This document shows positions 19,691 to 31,650 of a stretch of DNA of 64,000 nt, one piece after another; the first letter of the stretch is position 1; every line of letters begins with the position of its first letter. The notes beneath the pieces are model-generated. The model was not told where the DNA came from. It saw only the letters and a program-made list of their open reading frames with translations, and did not search any database. The stretch covers positions 248,001 through 312,000 of the forward strand of contig WHUX01000044.1 in the NCBI GenBank assembly GCA_015179025.1, in the 5' to 3' direction. Origin of the DNA: Terfezia claveryi. Lineage: Eukaryota > Ascomycota > Pezizomycetes > Pezizales > Pezizaceae. A program made the translations under genes and the position numbers.

Positions 19691-19699
19691 CCCTTCACC

Positions 19700-20454
19700 C
19701 AGACCGGCGGTCTCTCAACATCCAATTGGTTTCTTCTGCTCACTCATCGGCACGACGATTGGTTTCTTGCATGCGCTCCTCTAGTTTTGCAACTTTAGCT
19801 TCCCTCCGCTAGAGCTATGTCCACTTGCCATTATTGCGGACATATCCAAAACCTCCGAATTTCGTTTCCTTATCTTTTGGCGCTTTGGTTGTGGAATCCC
19901 TTCAATATCGGTATCGTTGTCGGATTCACAGCTTATCTAAGGGTTGTGTAAGATGTGTCGAATGTGGAGGTAGACAACATTGTCGTCTGATTGGTCTATG
20001 CACGATGCGTGATACCTTCAATCAATTCTGCAGTACGGAGTATTGGGGATTGGGCTACATTTATTCCCCTCCGACATACAGAGTACTACATATAATCGAG
20101 AATTAATGAAACAATGTTTTGATTCATAATGTGTGTATGCATATTTAACGCCATAAACAGTTACATACCACAAGATCAGCCCACCAAAAACCCGATATAC
20201 CAGCAAACCGGCTATTCCCAAGAATCCTTCTAGCCCCTGGGTGCGTTACTTACAGGCCCTCTTTCAAACTACCGTCCATATTCTCCTCCATATCCTCCTC
20301 CCCTAAAAGTTAAGCACTCCACGATTTCCCAGTACATACCCAGCCGCATACACCAAAGACCCAATGTCCCTTTCAACGCTCAATTGCCCTCACCAAAGAA
20401 GTAAGCCACTATGCTCAATATTAGCCTCTATGATACCATCCTTTAATTTTGCAC
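19700..20454. other. Intergenic 3' flank of the vWA gene
   Basis: No gene recognised. ORFs here are under 95 codons and lack motifs. It presumably contains the 3' untranslated region of the minus-strand vWA gene ending at 20455. Confidence 0.4.
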
Positions 20455-22263
20455 TCATGTACATACACTAGAAGTAGCTGCACTTCCTTCTTTTACCTCC
20501 TTGCTGATGTAAACATGTTCCCGCACCTCCGGGTCATCTTGTATCTCTCTCAAGAACGCGCACGCTCCAGGGCAGTCCCCAACCTGAGCAATATGGAACC
20601 CGACAGCTTAGAAAATTTGTCAGCCAAGAACCCACTCGCATGTGTCCACTGAGAATCATAAACTCACCCCAAGGTCCATACCCCATGCTTTTCATATATT
20701 CCTTGCACCACAAGATAGTATATTTCAGCTCATCTATGTCCTCACCTTCGGGCTTCCCATCGGTGATGATGGTAATTAGGATTGGCTTGTCGAGTTTCCT
20801 TTTTTGCCGCTCAAGGCGGTCCACGAGAAAAGGCTCCAACACTTTGCGTTTTAGCTGCGTTCCTAACTCTGTACGACCGTCAAATGGGACTTTAGAGATG
20901 GCCTTCTCAATTTCGGAAATCGAGGTGATATTGTTCATTTGATCGTCTTGTGAATAATTGATAAATCGGAGGCTAATTCCACCGCTATGATTGGGTTCGT
21001 TCAACGCAATCGCAATCTTCGCGACGCTTTTAAGTGTCTGTTTAAGTGGCTCCACACGATCGTACATTCGCATGGAATAACTATCATCTATGGAGAGTGT
21101 CAGAGGTTAGTGAACAATATTGAAACTGAATAGAATGGGGCCTGTTGCTCACCACAGAATATAACATGGTCATACAATGATACTTTGACGACATCTGCTA
21201 CTATGGCAGCATCAGCGATGAACGACTTGTCTCCCATAGCGTCCACATTCCCTTGTTCCAAATCCTTGACTAGTGAAGCGGCTTTGCTAGACAGCCTTTC
21301 GAGTAACCCCCCAGCGTCTTTACTTTCACTTTGAAAGAAGGTCGAAATATTTCGTTGCTCAACAAAGGCAGTCACCGCCTCCAGATGTTCTTCTGAACTC
21401 TTTGGCGGCGGTGGGACTGTTTGCACTTGATGCATTCCATTCGGATTTTCCATATCCTCTACTGAACTGGGTAGTTTTGAATCGAGTTCTGCTGGTGCAG
21501 AGATATTTACTGCTGGGATATTTGATATATCTCGTGCAGACATCTCCTTGTCCAGAATGGACGTTGGCGGGGAACATGGTGGAGTAAAGACAGCCAACGA
21601 GCTAGACGGAACTAGTTCAACCTGGATGGGGACTGCCACTACCTCAATTATGTTTGTTGCAAGAATGCGGACTTCAAGTCTGAAGCCTGCCTTGGAGTCT
21701 ATTTTAAGTACATTGGGGTTGATTTCGTTCGGCGTGATTTTGAACGTTGAATCCGTAGCCGCCTCGCCTCGGCCCTCAACTCGGGTTACAATCGGCTGTC
21801 CCTGATGATCGGTTAGGGCCCCACTAGATGTTGACGAACTACCATCAGAGAGTTGAACCAGCCTTGACCGCGATCTCGACCTTTCCGTTGGCCATGCATA
21901 TCCGGGGAGATTGAAACCAGCAATATCTTCCGGTAGCAAACAGGCGGAGCGTGACCTCTGATGGCACTTAAAGTGTGCTCGGGGAGGAGCTGCAGATGTT
22001 GGAGTTGGGGTCAATTGTATGCATTCATGATCATGAGGGCGGGCATGTGGTGCATCTGGTTTGTAGTTCAATGTATTTGCATTGGGCGCACGCCTCGATG
22101 GTGGTAGTGGCAGAGTCTGGTTGTGGCTGGGGGTGGTAGAAGGATGCAAAGCGCCTTGAAGAAATCCTGGCGAACCTGAGCATGACAGCGATCTCCTCTT
22201 GGTAGGTGTAGAAACCGAAAGTCTCCTTGAAGCATGGGTGGGCAAAATTGCTTCAGACGACAT
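20455..22263 (-). CDS. von Willebrand factor A (vWA) domain protein, three exons
   Basis: Complete gene with exons 22263-21153, 21087-20668 and 20606-20455, giving 560 residues. Intron 1 (21088-21152, 65 nt) is GTGAGC..CACTAAC..ATAG. Intron 2 (20607-20667, 61 nt) is GTGAGT..GCTGAC..AAG. Splicing rebuilds the MIDAS metal site as FCDDSYSMRMYD (DxSxS) and joins GPWAVGFHIAQVGDCPGA. The first about 270 residues are Ser/Pro/Arg-rich and probably disordered, with a conserved-looking VLKIDSKAGFRLEV segment. The vWA domain covers about residues 365-540 and includes the Thr site DGRTELG and TIITDGKPEGE. Fungal proteins of this type are intracellular and mostly uncharacterised; metal-dependent protein binding is likely. 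No frameshifts or stops. The gene lies isolated between transposons. Confidence 0.9.
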
Positions 22264-22723
22264 CGAGGTTTGAGATGACTTGTGAATTGAATTCCTGTAC
22301 TTTTATTGATATGGTGATGGGGAATAGGGATATATAGTTTTATATAGATAAGAATGGATAGGGCGATATCGATATGGTTTTATACACATATATTCCTGAT
22401 GTAAAAGATATATTGCCCTAACGATCCCCACGAGGTGTGTACTTGTACTTACAATTATAATTAGTTCACTAACAGCCCCTGAATCGGCAAGCGTCAGAAT
22501 ATTCTTAGCAGCTCGGGGGTTTCGCAGCCGCGTTATGTCGTTTACTGAACGCGAACTTTTATTTGTCCAACGGGAGTGTACATGTGAGTCGTCCCGCGAC
22601 CTACACGCCACATGAGCACATTATTAGTTCCCGGTGCGAGACTGCCGGTACTTAAGTTCCCGCTGATCGACAGTCCCCATCCCTGTATTAGCGGCTATTT
22701 TGACGCTGTTGGTACCAACTACA
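22264..22723. other. 5' flank of the vWA gene
   Basis: Putative promoter region of the minus-strand vWA gene up to the edge of the Mutator-like element. It contains (A/T)-rich TATATAG and TATATAT strings between 22330 and 22400 but no decisive regulatory motif. Confidence 0.35.
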
Positions 22724-22889
22724 CACTGACTTTATGGAACATGTTTGAGATACAGCGCTATACCACTCTCTCTACTAGAGTACAACACCAGTAAGTCTCA
22801 CGCATATCCGAATCTCTAGCTCTTGCTAATAAAAATATTCCAGTCAATATTCTAATGCCACTGGCTTTCCGATGACAGCAACCCCCATC

Positions 22890-25730
22890 CACCGACCAGA
22901 CCTCCATATGCCAGCGACCTTCATAGGACGCGACCTCCATATGCCAGCAACCTCCATATGGCAGCGACCTCTATATGGCAGCGACCTCTATATGGCAGCG
23001 ACCTCCATATACCACCGACCTCTATAGGACAGCGACCTCCGTATGGCAGCGACCTCCATATGGCAGCGACGTCCATATGGCAGCGGCCTCTATATGGCAG
23101 CGACCTCCATATACCACCGACCTCTATAGGACAGCGACCTCAATATACCAGCGACCTCCATATGGCAGCGACCTCAATATACCAGCAACCTCAATATGCC
23201 AGCGACCTCAATATGCCAGCGACCTCAATATGCCAGCGACCTCCATATGGCAGCGACCTCAATATACCACCGACCTCAATATGCCAGCAACCTCCTTATG
23301 CCAGCGACCTCAATATGCCAGCGACCCCCATATACCACCGACCTCAATATACCAGCGACCTCCGTATGGCAGCGACCTCTATATGGCAGCGATGTCTATA
23401 TGGCAGCGACCTCCATATGCCAGCAACATCCGTATAGCAGCAACCTCCGTATGGGAGCGACCTCTATATGGCAGCGACCTCTATATGGCAGCGACCTCTA
23501 TATGGCAGCGACCTCTATATGGCAGCGACCTCTATATGGCAGCGACCTCTATATGGCAGCGACCTCCATATGCCAGCAACCTCCATATACCACCGACCCC
23601 TATATGGCAGCGACATCTATATGGCAGCGACCTCTATATGGCAGCGACCTCTATATGGCAGCGACCTCTATATGGCAGTGACCTCCGTATGGCAGTAACC
23701 CCCATATACCACCGACCCCTATATGGCAGCGACCTCCGTATGGCAGCGACCTCCATATGCCAGCAACCTCCGTATGGCAGCGACCTCTATGTGCCAGCGA
23801 CCTCCATATGCCAGCAACCTCCGTATGGCAGCGACCTCTATGTGCCAGCGACCTCCATATGCCAGCGACCTCCGTATGGCAGCGACCTCTATATGGCAGC
23901 GACCTCTATATGGCAGTGACCTCTATATGGCAGCAACCTCCGTATGGCAGCGACCTCTATATGGCAGCGACTTCTATATGGCAGCGACCTCCATATGCCA
24001 GCAACCTCCGTATGGCAGCGACCTCTATAGGACAGCGACCTCTATAGGACAGCGACCTCAATATGCCACCAACCTCCGTATGGCAGCGACCTCTATGTGC
24101 CAGCGACCTCCATATGCCAGCGACCTCCGTATGGCAGCGACCTCTATGTGGCAGCGACCTCTATGTGGCAGCGACCACTATATGGCAGCGACCTCCATAT
24201 GCCAGCAACCTCCGTATGGCAGCGACCTCTATATGGCAGCGACCTCTATATGGCAGCGACCTCCATATGCCAGCAACCTCCGTATGGCAGCGACCTCTAT
24301 ATAGCAGCGACCTCTATATGGCAGCGACCTCCATATGCCAGCAACCTCCGTATGGCAGCGACCTCTATATGGCAGCGACCTCTATATGGCCGCGACCTCC
24401 ATATGCCAGCAACTTTGTATGCCAGCGACCTCTATATGCCAGCGACCTCTATATGGCAGCGACCTCTATGTGGCAGCGACCTCTATATGCCAGCGACCTC
24501 TATATGCCAGCGACCTCTATATGCCAGCGGCCTCCGTATGGCAGCGACCTCTATATGGCAGCGACGTCTATATGGCAGCGACCTCCATATGCCAGCGACC
24601 TCTATATGGCAGCGACGTCTATATGGCAGTGACCTCCGTATGGCAGTAACCCCCATATACCACCGACCCCTATATGGCAGCGACCTCCGTATGGCAGCGA
24701 CCTCCATATGCCAGCAACCTCCGAATGGCAGCGACCTCCATATGCCAGCAACCTCCGTATGGCAGCGACCTCCATATGGCAGCGACCTCCATATACCACC
24801 GACCCCTATATGGCAGCGACCTCCATATGGCAGCAACCTCCGTATGGCAGCGACTTCCATATGCCAGCAACCTCCGTATGGCAGCGACCTCCATATGCCA
24901 GCGACCTCCATATGCCAGCGACCTCCGTATGGCAGCGACCTCCGTATGGCAGCGGCGTCCATATGGCAGCGGCCTCTATATGGCAGCGACCTCCATATAC
25001 CACCGACCTCTATAGGACAGCGACCTCCGTATGGCAGCGACCTCCATATGGCAGCAACCTCCGTATGGCAGCGACCTCTATGTGGCAGCGACCTCTGTAT
25101 GCCAGCGACCTCTATATGGCAGCGACGTCTATATGGCAGCGACCTCCGTATGGCAGCGACCTCCATATGCCAGCAACCTCCGAATGGCAGCGACCTCCAT
25201 ATGCCAGCAACCTCCGTATGGCAGCGACCTCCATATGCCAGCAACCTCCGTATGGCAGCGACCTCTATATGCCAGCGACCTCCATATGCCAGCGACCTCC
25301 GTATGGCAGCGACCTCCGTATGGCAGCGGCGTCCATATGGCAGCGGCCTCTATATGGCAGCGACCTCCATATACCACCGACCTCTATAGGACAGCGACCT
25401 CCGTATGGCAGCGACCTCCATATGGCAGCAACCTCCGTATGGCAGCGACCTCTATATGGCAGCGACGTCTATATGGCAGCGACGTCTATATGGCAGTGAC
25501 CTCCGTATGGCAGTAACCCCCATATACCACCGACCCCTATATGGCAGCGACCTCCGTATGGCAGCGACCTCCATATGCCAGCAACCTCCGTATGGCAGCG
25601 ACCTCTATATGGCAGCGACGTCTATATGGCAGCGACCTCCATATGCCAGCGACCTCCTCTGCCAGCAACCTCTATAGGACGCGACTTCCATAGAGCAGCA
25701 ACCTTAATATAGCAGTGACCTCAACGGCTA
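22890..25730. repeat. 17-bp satellite array (left arm), about 165 units
   Basis: About 2.8 kb of head-to-tail 17-bp units, consensus ATGGCAGCGACCTCTAT. Frequent variants have CCAGCAACCTCCGTAT, ATACCACCGACC or AGGACAGCGACC. Variants recur in local higher-order patterns. Because 17 is not divisible by 3 and the unit has no stop in any frame, all three forward frames read the same 17-residue cycle (MAATSIWQRPLYGSDLY), and the reverse strand is open too. ORFs of up to 430 codons here are products of the repeat, not evidence of a gene. Confidence 0.93.
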
Positions 25731-25834
25731 CCTTTGCTTCCTGAACTCTAGTTAATATTCTTATTAATTATAAACAACATAAGCCCACTCCTCTGTACAC
25801 TTCCTTCGGTTATGCCTATATTGTCCACATAAGC

Positions 25835-27613
25835 TCACTCCTCTGTACACTTCCTTCGGTTATGCCCATATTGTCCACATAAGCTACAAGATTGACTACC
25901 CGCCTCTTTAGCTGGTGCTACTTCTGTATTATTCAATGAAGCTTGAGCCTTAGAAATCCGTCTCCTGGACTCTCCTGGCACCATGCGCTTCAATTTAGGC
26001 CGACCCATTGCCTTGCATTCAGCTTTGGGTGCAACAACCGGTACCAACACCTCTGCACTTGTGCAATTTGCTTTGACTTCCGTGAGTGAAACTGGTAACA
26101 GGTTTTGTTGATAGGTTCGCTGCCAGGCAAGTGCAGTAAAATAGTATGGGATATAATCTCGTGGATTTGCATTAGAAATGAGAGCTTGTAATGCAAAAAT
26201 CATACTAAAGGCATGTCCACAAGGAATACCATTTTCTTGAAAATAGCCACAAGTACACATTCGATTTTGCAAGTTGGTGATAAAGGTCTTTTGGTTGCTT
26301 TGAGTGACCAAACCGGATGTATCTGAACTAAGTTGAATGGTATTTGACTTAGCCCAACGTTGATTTGCTTGAAGCTGCCAATATGCAAAATCAATATAGA
26401 TTTGTGGGTCTAACATAAGAGCTTTGAAATAGGATTTAGCTCTGTGATCCATAACATAATACCAAATTGTATCAAGTAGGTCTAAAATAGGCAACTCTCG
26501 ACATTCTTTAAATACTTTATCTGTTGCTTTAACAACATTAGATGTTTTATGCCCATAAAATGGACCAGGATAAAATACAGTAACCCAGAGCTTTTGGTCA
26601 ACACTTTTAAGATATATTGCAGCACCAATATTAAACTCCTCGAGTTTGGCCATTTCTCTGGTATACTTATCAATACTTTTGGCATTTGCAATTGCCCAAA
26701 AGTATGGAGCTATTGTATTTGAATACCGCTTGCAAACATTGCCTAAATAGAAAATATTAGCATATGTCTTAGAAAACCTATTGATCAGCAGAAACATTAC
26801 TACCCTTTAAGTGAAAGCAGCAAATTAAAGTATGGATTGTTTCTCCATAAACAGTTGATTCAGCTGTTAATAACCCCTTATCCTGATCACTAATCAGTGT
26901 CATTCCAATAGATTGTAGTATAGCATATTTTAAATGTGTCAAAAACCAAGTCCATGACTTAGTATTTTCACTTTCTACTACTGCCTATGCTAATGGTAAA
27001 TTTTTACCATTACCATCAATCCGACAGCTAACAATAATATTTGTACAAAATGAGCCTTTAGAAAAGTTCCATCTACTACTATAAATTTTTGCATATGGGA
27101 AAATGACTCTTGTGATTGTTGTGGGCAAATAAAAATCTGTATGTGATATAACATCTGAGTCTGAATTCTCAAAATCTAACTGAATATAGATATTGAGATG
27201 TTTGGCTTGTAAAGTTGTAGTATAGGAAGGAATTTGCTGGAATTGCTGCAGTTGATGTTCATGTCGGTCTTGAATCAGAGCCATCTTCACTAGCTGAGCT
27301 GATTGGTAGGAGGTAGACTGAGAATATTCCATACAAATACAATCCACAATTTCATAGCTTTCATAACAAATAGATGCTTAAGTACAACTCGATGGAGCCA
27401 AACTTGTTAGTTTGCTAGTGCTAGTAGAGTAGTACTACTACTACTAATACTAGCACAAGTATGTTGAGTGTGTAAAGATTTGACTTCAATCTCATTATCC
27501 GAATTGTAAGAAGCAAATAACTGCCATAAGTAACCACTTGCACTATATTGATATATATAGTATGCCTGTAGCTTGTCTTTTTTTGATACTTGAAAATCAA
27601 ACTGCATTGACAT
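25835..27613 (-). pseudogene. MULE-type transposase relic
   Basis: Transposase of the Mutator-like superfamily, broken by frameshifts. N-terminal zinc-domain remnant HTQHTC (27407-27613). The catalytic core has the first Asp in VVDGTFLKAHF (about 27070) and a second Asp in TLISDQDKGLL (about 26900). A long C-terminal ORF (25835-26797) carries a SWIM zinc finger CTCGYFQENGIPCGHA and a CCHC knuckle CSLCGQYGHNRRKC. The frame shifts near 27040, just after the first Asp, and a stop follows near 26990. SWIM plus knuckle is typical of MULE/FAR1-like transposases. The element probably no longer makes active protein. Confidence 0.88.
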
Positions 27614-27814
27614 AGCCTAATCTTCTAGTTCTATGCGAAGCTCTTCCCATGTCATAAACCATTGTCCAATTGTAATTGCCATTGCAAATAACTATAAATA
27701 TTATGGTTAAAATATAATCAAGAAACTTATCATATGAAGAACTAACCTATGCCAATAGACTCAAGCAATAACAGCGGTAGACTAAGATCACAGTAGTAGA
27801 CAAAGGGTTATAGG

Positions 27815-27933
27815 AGCAAAGGAAGGCCGCAAAAGTAGAGGAAGGCCGTAGAAGTAGAGGAAGGCCGTGGAAGTAGAGGAAGGCCATGAAAGTAGAGGAA
27901 GGCCATGGAAGTAGAGGAAGGCCGTGGAAGTAG
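27815..27933. repeat. 19-bp minisatellite
   Basis: About six tandem copies of AGGAAGGCCGTGGAAGTAG with small variants, inside the Mutator-like element between transposase and right satellite arm. Non-coding. Confidence 0.85.
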
Positions 27934-28146
27934 AAAATCAAAATAAGGGAAAACAATAGGAAGAAAGAATGAAGTATTTAAAATAAGGAATAAAATGAGC
28001 CCGAAACATATTAACTTAATATCATTAAGTATAGTAGATCTACAGTCAAAGAGCAAGTCTGAGTTCGGAGAACAAACATAAGGGTGGTAAGTAGACATGA
28101 TATGAGCTATGGGAGCCGGCCTGAATTACCTGAACTGGCTGGTAGT

Positions 28147-28737
28147 GTTTGAGGTTGCCAGTATATAGAGGTCACTGCTGAGGTCTGTGGCCTATAGAGA
28201 TTAGTGGCCTATAGGGTTGGTGTCTTATGGAGGTCAATGGCCTATGGAGGTCGGTGGTATATGGGGGTTGCTCCCATACGGAGGTTGCTGCTATATGGAG
28301 GTTGCTGGCATATGGAGGTCGCTGCCATATAGACGTCGCTGCCATATAGAGGTCGCTGCCATACGGAGGTCGCTGCCATATAGAGGTCGCTGCCACATAG
28401 AGGTCGCTGCCATATAGAGGTCACTGCCATACGGAGGTCGCTGCCATATGGAGGTCGCTGTCCTATAGGGGTCGGTGGTATATGGAGGTTACTGCCATAC
28501 GGAGGTCGCTGCCATATAGAGGTCGCTGCCATATAGAGGTTGCTGGCATATGGAGGTCGCTGCCATTACGGAGGTTGCTGGCATATGGAGGTCGCTACCA
28601 TATAGAGGTCGCTGCCATATAGAGGTCACTGCCATACGGAGGTTGCTGGCATATGGAGGTCGCAGAGGTCGCTGCCATATAGAGGTCGCTGCCATACGGA
28701 GGTTGCTGCCATATGGAGGTCGCTGTCATATAGAGGT
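28147..28737. repeat. 17-bp satellite array (right arm, inner part)
   Basis: The same 17-bp satellite as at 22890-25730 but in reverse orientation (GGTCGCTGCCATATAGA-type units), about 35 copies. The innermost units (28147-28240) are diverged (GGTCTGTGGCCTATAGA). The opposite orientation of the two arms is what defines them as inverted ends. Confidence 0.92.
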
Positions 28738-29069
28738 TGTAAATTCTCTCACACACGGCTGTGTGGATATATCGATGAAGAGATCTGAGTGAAACGATAT
28801 GAGCGAGAGAAGAGATGTATTGATATGAATCACCGTAATTCGATAGCGATCTATCCAGGCGTTCAAGGCCTCATTAAATACATAAACATTTGAACAATAA
28901 CGTGATGAACAATAACATGACCACCTATCCACATCCGGACACACCCAACATCCGCATATCCATTCCTCCGCATCCGTACTTCACATGATGGCCGTATATC
29001 CATTCCTCCTCTGCATCCGGCGTCCCGTCGTATCCCTCAGGCAGGCAGCGAGATTATCCTTATTCAACA
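28738..29069. mobile_element. Solo LTR inserted in the satellite array
   Basis: A 332-bp sequence with TG..CA ends (TGTAAATTCTCTC..TTATTCAACA), flanked by perfect 5-bp direct repeats GAGGT (28733-28737 and 29070-29074), interrupting the 17-bp array. Size, ends and duplication identify a solo LTR. No internal element of the same family is in the window, so superfamily and orientation are open. Confidence 0.85.
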
Positions 29070-29190
29070 GAGGTCGCTGCCATACGGAGGTTGCTGCCAT
29101 ATGGAGGTCGCGTCCTATAGAGGTTGCTGGCATATGGAGGTCGCGTCCTATGGAGGTCATGGTCGGTGGATGGGGGTTGCTGCCATACGG
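29070..29190. repeat. 17-bp satellite array (right arm, outer part)
   Basis: Continuation of the right array after the solo LTR, about six diverged units, with CGCGTCCTATAGAGG variants also found at the left end near 22925. It leads into the unique outer inverted end. Confidence 0.88.
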
Positions 29191-29408
29191 AAAGCCAGTG
29201 GCATTAGAATATTGACTGGAATATTGTTATTAGCGAGAGCTAGAGATTCGGATATGCGTGAGACTTACTGAGTGGTGTTGCATGAGTGTGTTGGCTGAGC
29301 TACATATTTTGCATAGAGTCACGCCTAGCAGAGAGTTGGTATAGTGTTGTACTCTAGTAGAGAGAGTGGTATAGCGCTGTATCTCAAACATGTTCCATAA
29401 AGTCAGTG

Positions 29409-30293
29409 GCAATTCATATAAGTCTCACAATTTCCAGTGGCAATATATGGATGTATTGCAGATTACAAGTTGTGGCTTTACGGTATCTGCGGTTCACGCA
29501 GAATTTTATAGCCAGATAAAACTTACAGTATAAGGTTTTTGTTTAAATCAATATTCAGGCTCTCTGGCCTATGAAATACAGCAGATCCCTAAGTCCCTAT
29601 AGGCCCTAATGATTGTCTAACCTTCAGTGGTGCTTCTTTCTTAAATGCATGGGACTTCAGCTTCTTTGATAAATACAATCTTAACTAAAACATTGTTTCA
29701 GAAGAAAAGACACCAATGATCCACCTAAGTACTATTAATGGGACTACGGCTTTACTTATTTGTGGCTTCTTACCACTCTTACCCATATTAATATAGAAGA
29801 CAAATTTGAAATAATTACCAACAAAATGACAACCATATAAAGACAAGTTAATGCAATAATATTGATCCACTTGACTTGGCAGACACTGCTATCACAGTGA
29901 TCATATCGTAGCTCATGCTAGACATCGCTCTTGGCTCCATTGTGAGATCATCCAGGCTCGGAGTTACGCACTTCTCCATGCAATGCGTACCGCAATAGCC
30001 TCATCCAGTGTTTTCCAGTAATCATTATTTTCCCATACAAAAACAAGCGACACTGCCATCGAGGTTCATGTGTTCTTGTCGGTGGTGCAGCTAAGGTAGT
30101 ACGAGCACCTGAGGGATTAGCATTGATAGTTACTGACTCACCATTTTTAGACCGAGAGAGTACAAACCATAGCACCATTATGATTGATATCAGTGGCTCC
30201 AACAGTGATTGTTCAGTTGGCTCCACTGGGGGAAACGGTGAGAGTAGTCTCGTCGTAGTTATCGTAGTGAGAGCATCGACGAGCGTACAGCTA
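29409..30293. other. Intergenic, no gene recognised
   Basis: Between the Mutator-like element and the short mariner element. Minus-strand (29948-30358) and shorter plus-strand ORFs lack motifs, and the first runs into the mariner end, so neither is called. Confidence 0.4.
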
Positions 30294-30560
30294 GGTGGCA
30301 ATGAATTTGGTACCCCCCAGTCTTGCATTAGCGCACATATTATAGGTTTAGCGCGCATATTATAGATTTAGCGCTAATGTTTAGTGATAGAGGCAGCAAC
30401 TAAGCCAGAGGCAGTAACAACACCAACAGTTCGTATGATAGCGTAGGCATTTACGCGTCAACAATGCTACTCCTATACCACAACATCCTCTATACTACAA
30501 CATCCTCTATTGCACAATACCGCAATATCATATTACAGAATATCTCTAACATACATCAAC

Positions 30561-31058
30561 ATGTACTTCTATATCATTGCCATTCTTCTTGTCTTATTGA
30601 CCACTTACGTGGTTAGTACCACCACGAACCGCACCAATCCCACCAATCCCACCAATCCCACCAATCCCACCACTACCATCACTCCCACCACTACCACAAC
30701 TAACCCTATCCGAGTCGATCTAATACAGAGATCAGTAGATTGTCAACTTCTGGCAGAACTAGATCACCGATTTCGTTGGGAACAAGTAAATCCGAGTTGT
30801 GAAGTCCTGAGTGTGAGAATCAAGGAACGGGTCTCGCAATATTGCGATGACCAATTGGTGCATTTTCCAGCCGCAAGGCAAGCACCACAACTGGTCTATC
30901 TGAGTCAGCCAATTCAGAAAAAAGTTAGGTGGGCTGATAGTTGGGTCGACCCTGATCTGGGGTCTATGGACCACTTTGATTTGTCTGATGTGGAGATTTC
31001 CACAATACCTGATTCGGAGTACCGGTGTTCGTGGGAGGAGTTCAATTCGCAGTGGTAG
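30561..31058 (+). CDS. Mariner passenger protein, unknown function (copy 1)
   Basis: 165 residues. N-terminal hydrophobic segment MYFYIIAILLVLLTTYVVS (signal peptide or anchor), then a Thr/Asn/Pro low-complexity tract (NPTNPTNPTNP, TTTT), then a unique domain of about 115 residues rich in charged and aromatic residues (RSVDCQLLAELDHRF, RIKERVSQYCDDQLVHF, KKVRWADSWVD, SWEEFNSQW at the end). It matches no family I recognise. The copy at 38729 is nearly identical outside the Thr tract, so the domain has been kept while the tract changes. The start at 30561 is chosen because it begins the hydrophobic segment and aligns with the second copy. The role in the element is unknown. Confidence 0.6.
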   Translation: MYFYIIAILLVLLTTYVVSTTTNRTNPTNPTNPTNPTTTITPTTTTTNPIRVDLIQRSVDCQLLAELDHRFRWEQVNPSCEVLSVRIKERVSQYCDDQLVHFPAARQAPQLVYLSQPIQKKVRWADSWVDPDLGSMDHFDLSDVEISTIPDSEYRCSWEEFNSQW

Positions 31059-31269
31059 AGCATAATGGGAGGCAACCAGACTAAATGGGAGGGTCCTCAA
31101 GCATGTTTCGTAAGGCCTTTGAGTGAGTACATGCAGCCACATAGGATAAAGCTCTCAATGGCTGACTCGCATCTTCTTTAGTCATCTCAAACGCTCCACA
31201 ACAGCAGCCACCAAGCGGTGGGTGAATAAAATCTGCACTCCTACCTAGCTTATTCAATCCATTTACCCA

Positions 31270-31650
31270 CAAAGACAGGTCGCGGGAGAGAGAGCTGGCG
31301 GGAGAGCTGGCAGAAGAGCTGGGGGAAGAGCTGGCGGAAGAGCTGGCAGAAGAGCTGGTGGAAGAGCTGGCAGAAGAGCTGGCGGGAGAGCTGGCTGGCG
31401 GCGGGAGAGAGAGCTGGTGGAAGAGCTGGTGGAAGAGCTTGTAGAAGAGCTGGCGGGAGGGATGGAGGGCTGGCGGGAGGGAGGGAGGGAGGGCTGGTGG
31501 GAGGGCTGGCGGGTTGGGCTGGCGGTGGGGGAGGAAGGGGGGGGGGGGAAGGGGAGAGGGGGAGGGGAGGGCTGGCGGGTTGGGCTGGCGGTGGAGGGCT
31601 GGCGGTGAAGGAGGAGGGGGGAGGGGGGGAGGGTGTGGGGGGTTGTTTTC
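31270..31650. repeat. Purine-rich tandem array (12-bp type) in short mariner copy
   Basis: Repeats of GAGCTGGCGGAA-type units change into G-rich GGGAGGGCTGGCGGG-type units and a G-run. Shorter version of the array at 39305-40797. It lies between the passenger gene and the right end. ORFs in it (E-E-L-A or G-R-A-type repeats) are not supported as genes. Confidence 0.88.

Larger units (their letters stand above)
22724..29408 (-). mobile_element. Mutator-like element with satellite-bearing long inverted ends
   Basis: The outer ends are long inverted repeats. Left 22724-22910 starts CACTGACTTTATGGAACATG; right 29190-29408, read in reverse, starts the same way. Both continue through TTTGAGATACAGCGC, CTCTCTCTACTAGAG, TAAGTCTCACGCATATCC and AATGCCACTGGCTTTCCG. 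The right end keeps about 90 bp missing from the left. Inside each end lies a 17-bp satellite array in opposite orientation, and between them a MULE transposase relic. Long inverted ends plus this transposase fit Mutator elements. The expected 8-11-bp target duplication was not recognised at either end. A solo LTR splits the right array. Confidence 0.75.

Noticed and set aside
22958..25677. Many long ORFs on both strands (up to 430 codons) in the 17-bp array
   Set aside because: They follow automatically from a stop-free 17-bp unit. There is no unique sequence, no start context and no domain.
22890..25730. CRISPR-like array
   Set aside because: The units are contiguous with no unique spacers, the setting is eukaryotic and there are no cas genes. 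It is a satellite.
29948..30358. 136-codon minus-strand ORF
   Set aside because: Runs across the left end of the short mariner element into flanking DNA, with no motif or signal. Chance ORF is likelier.
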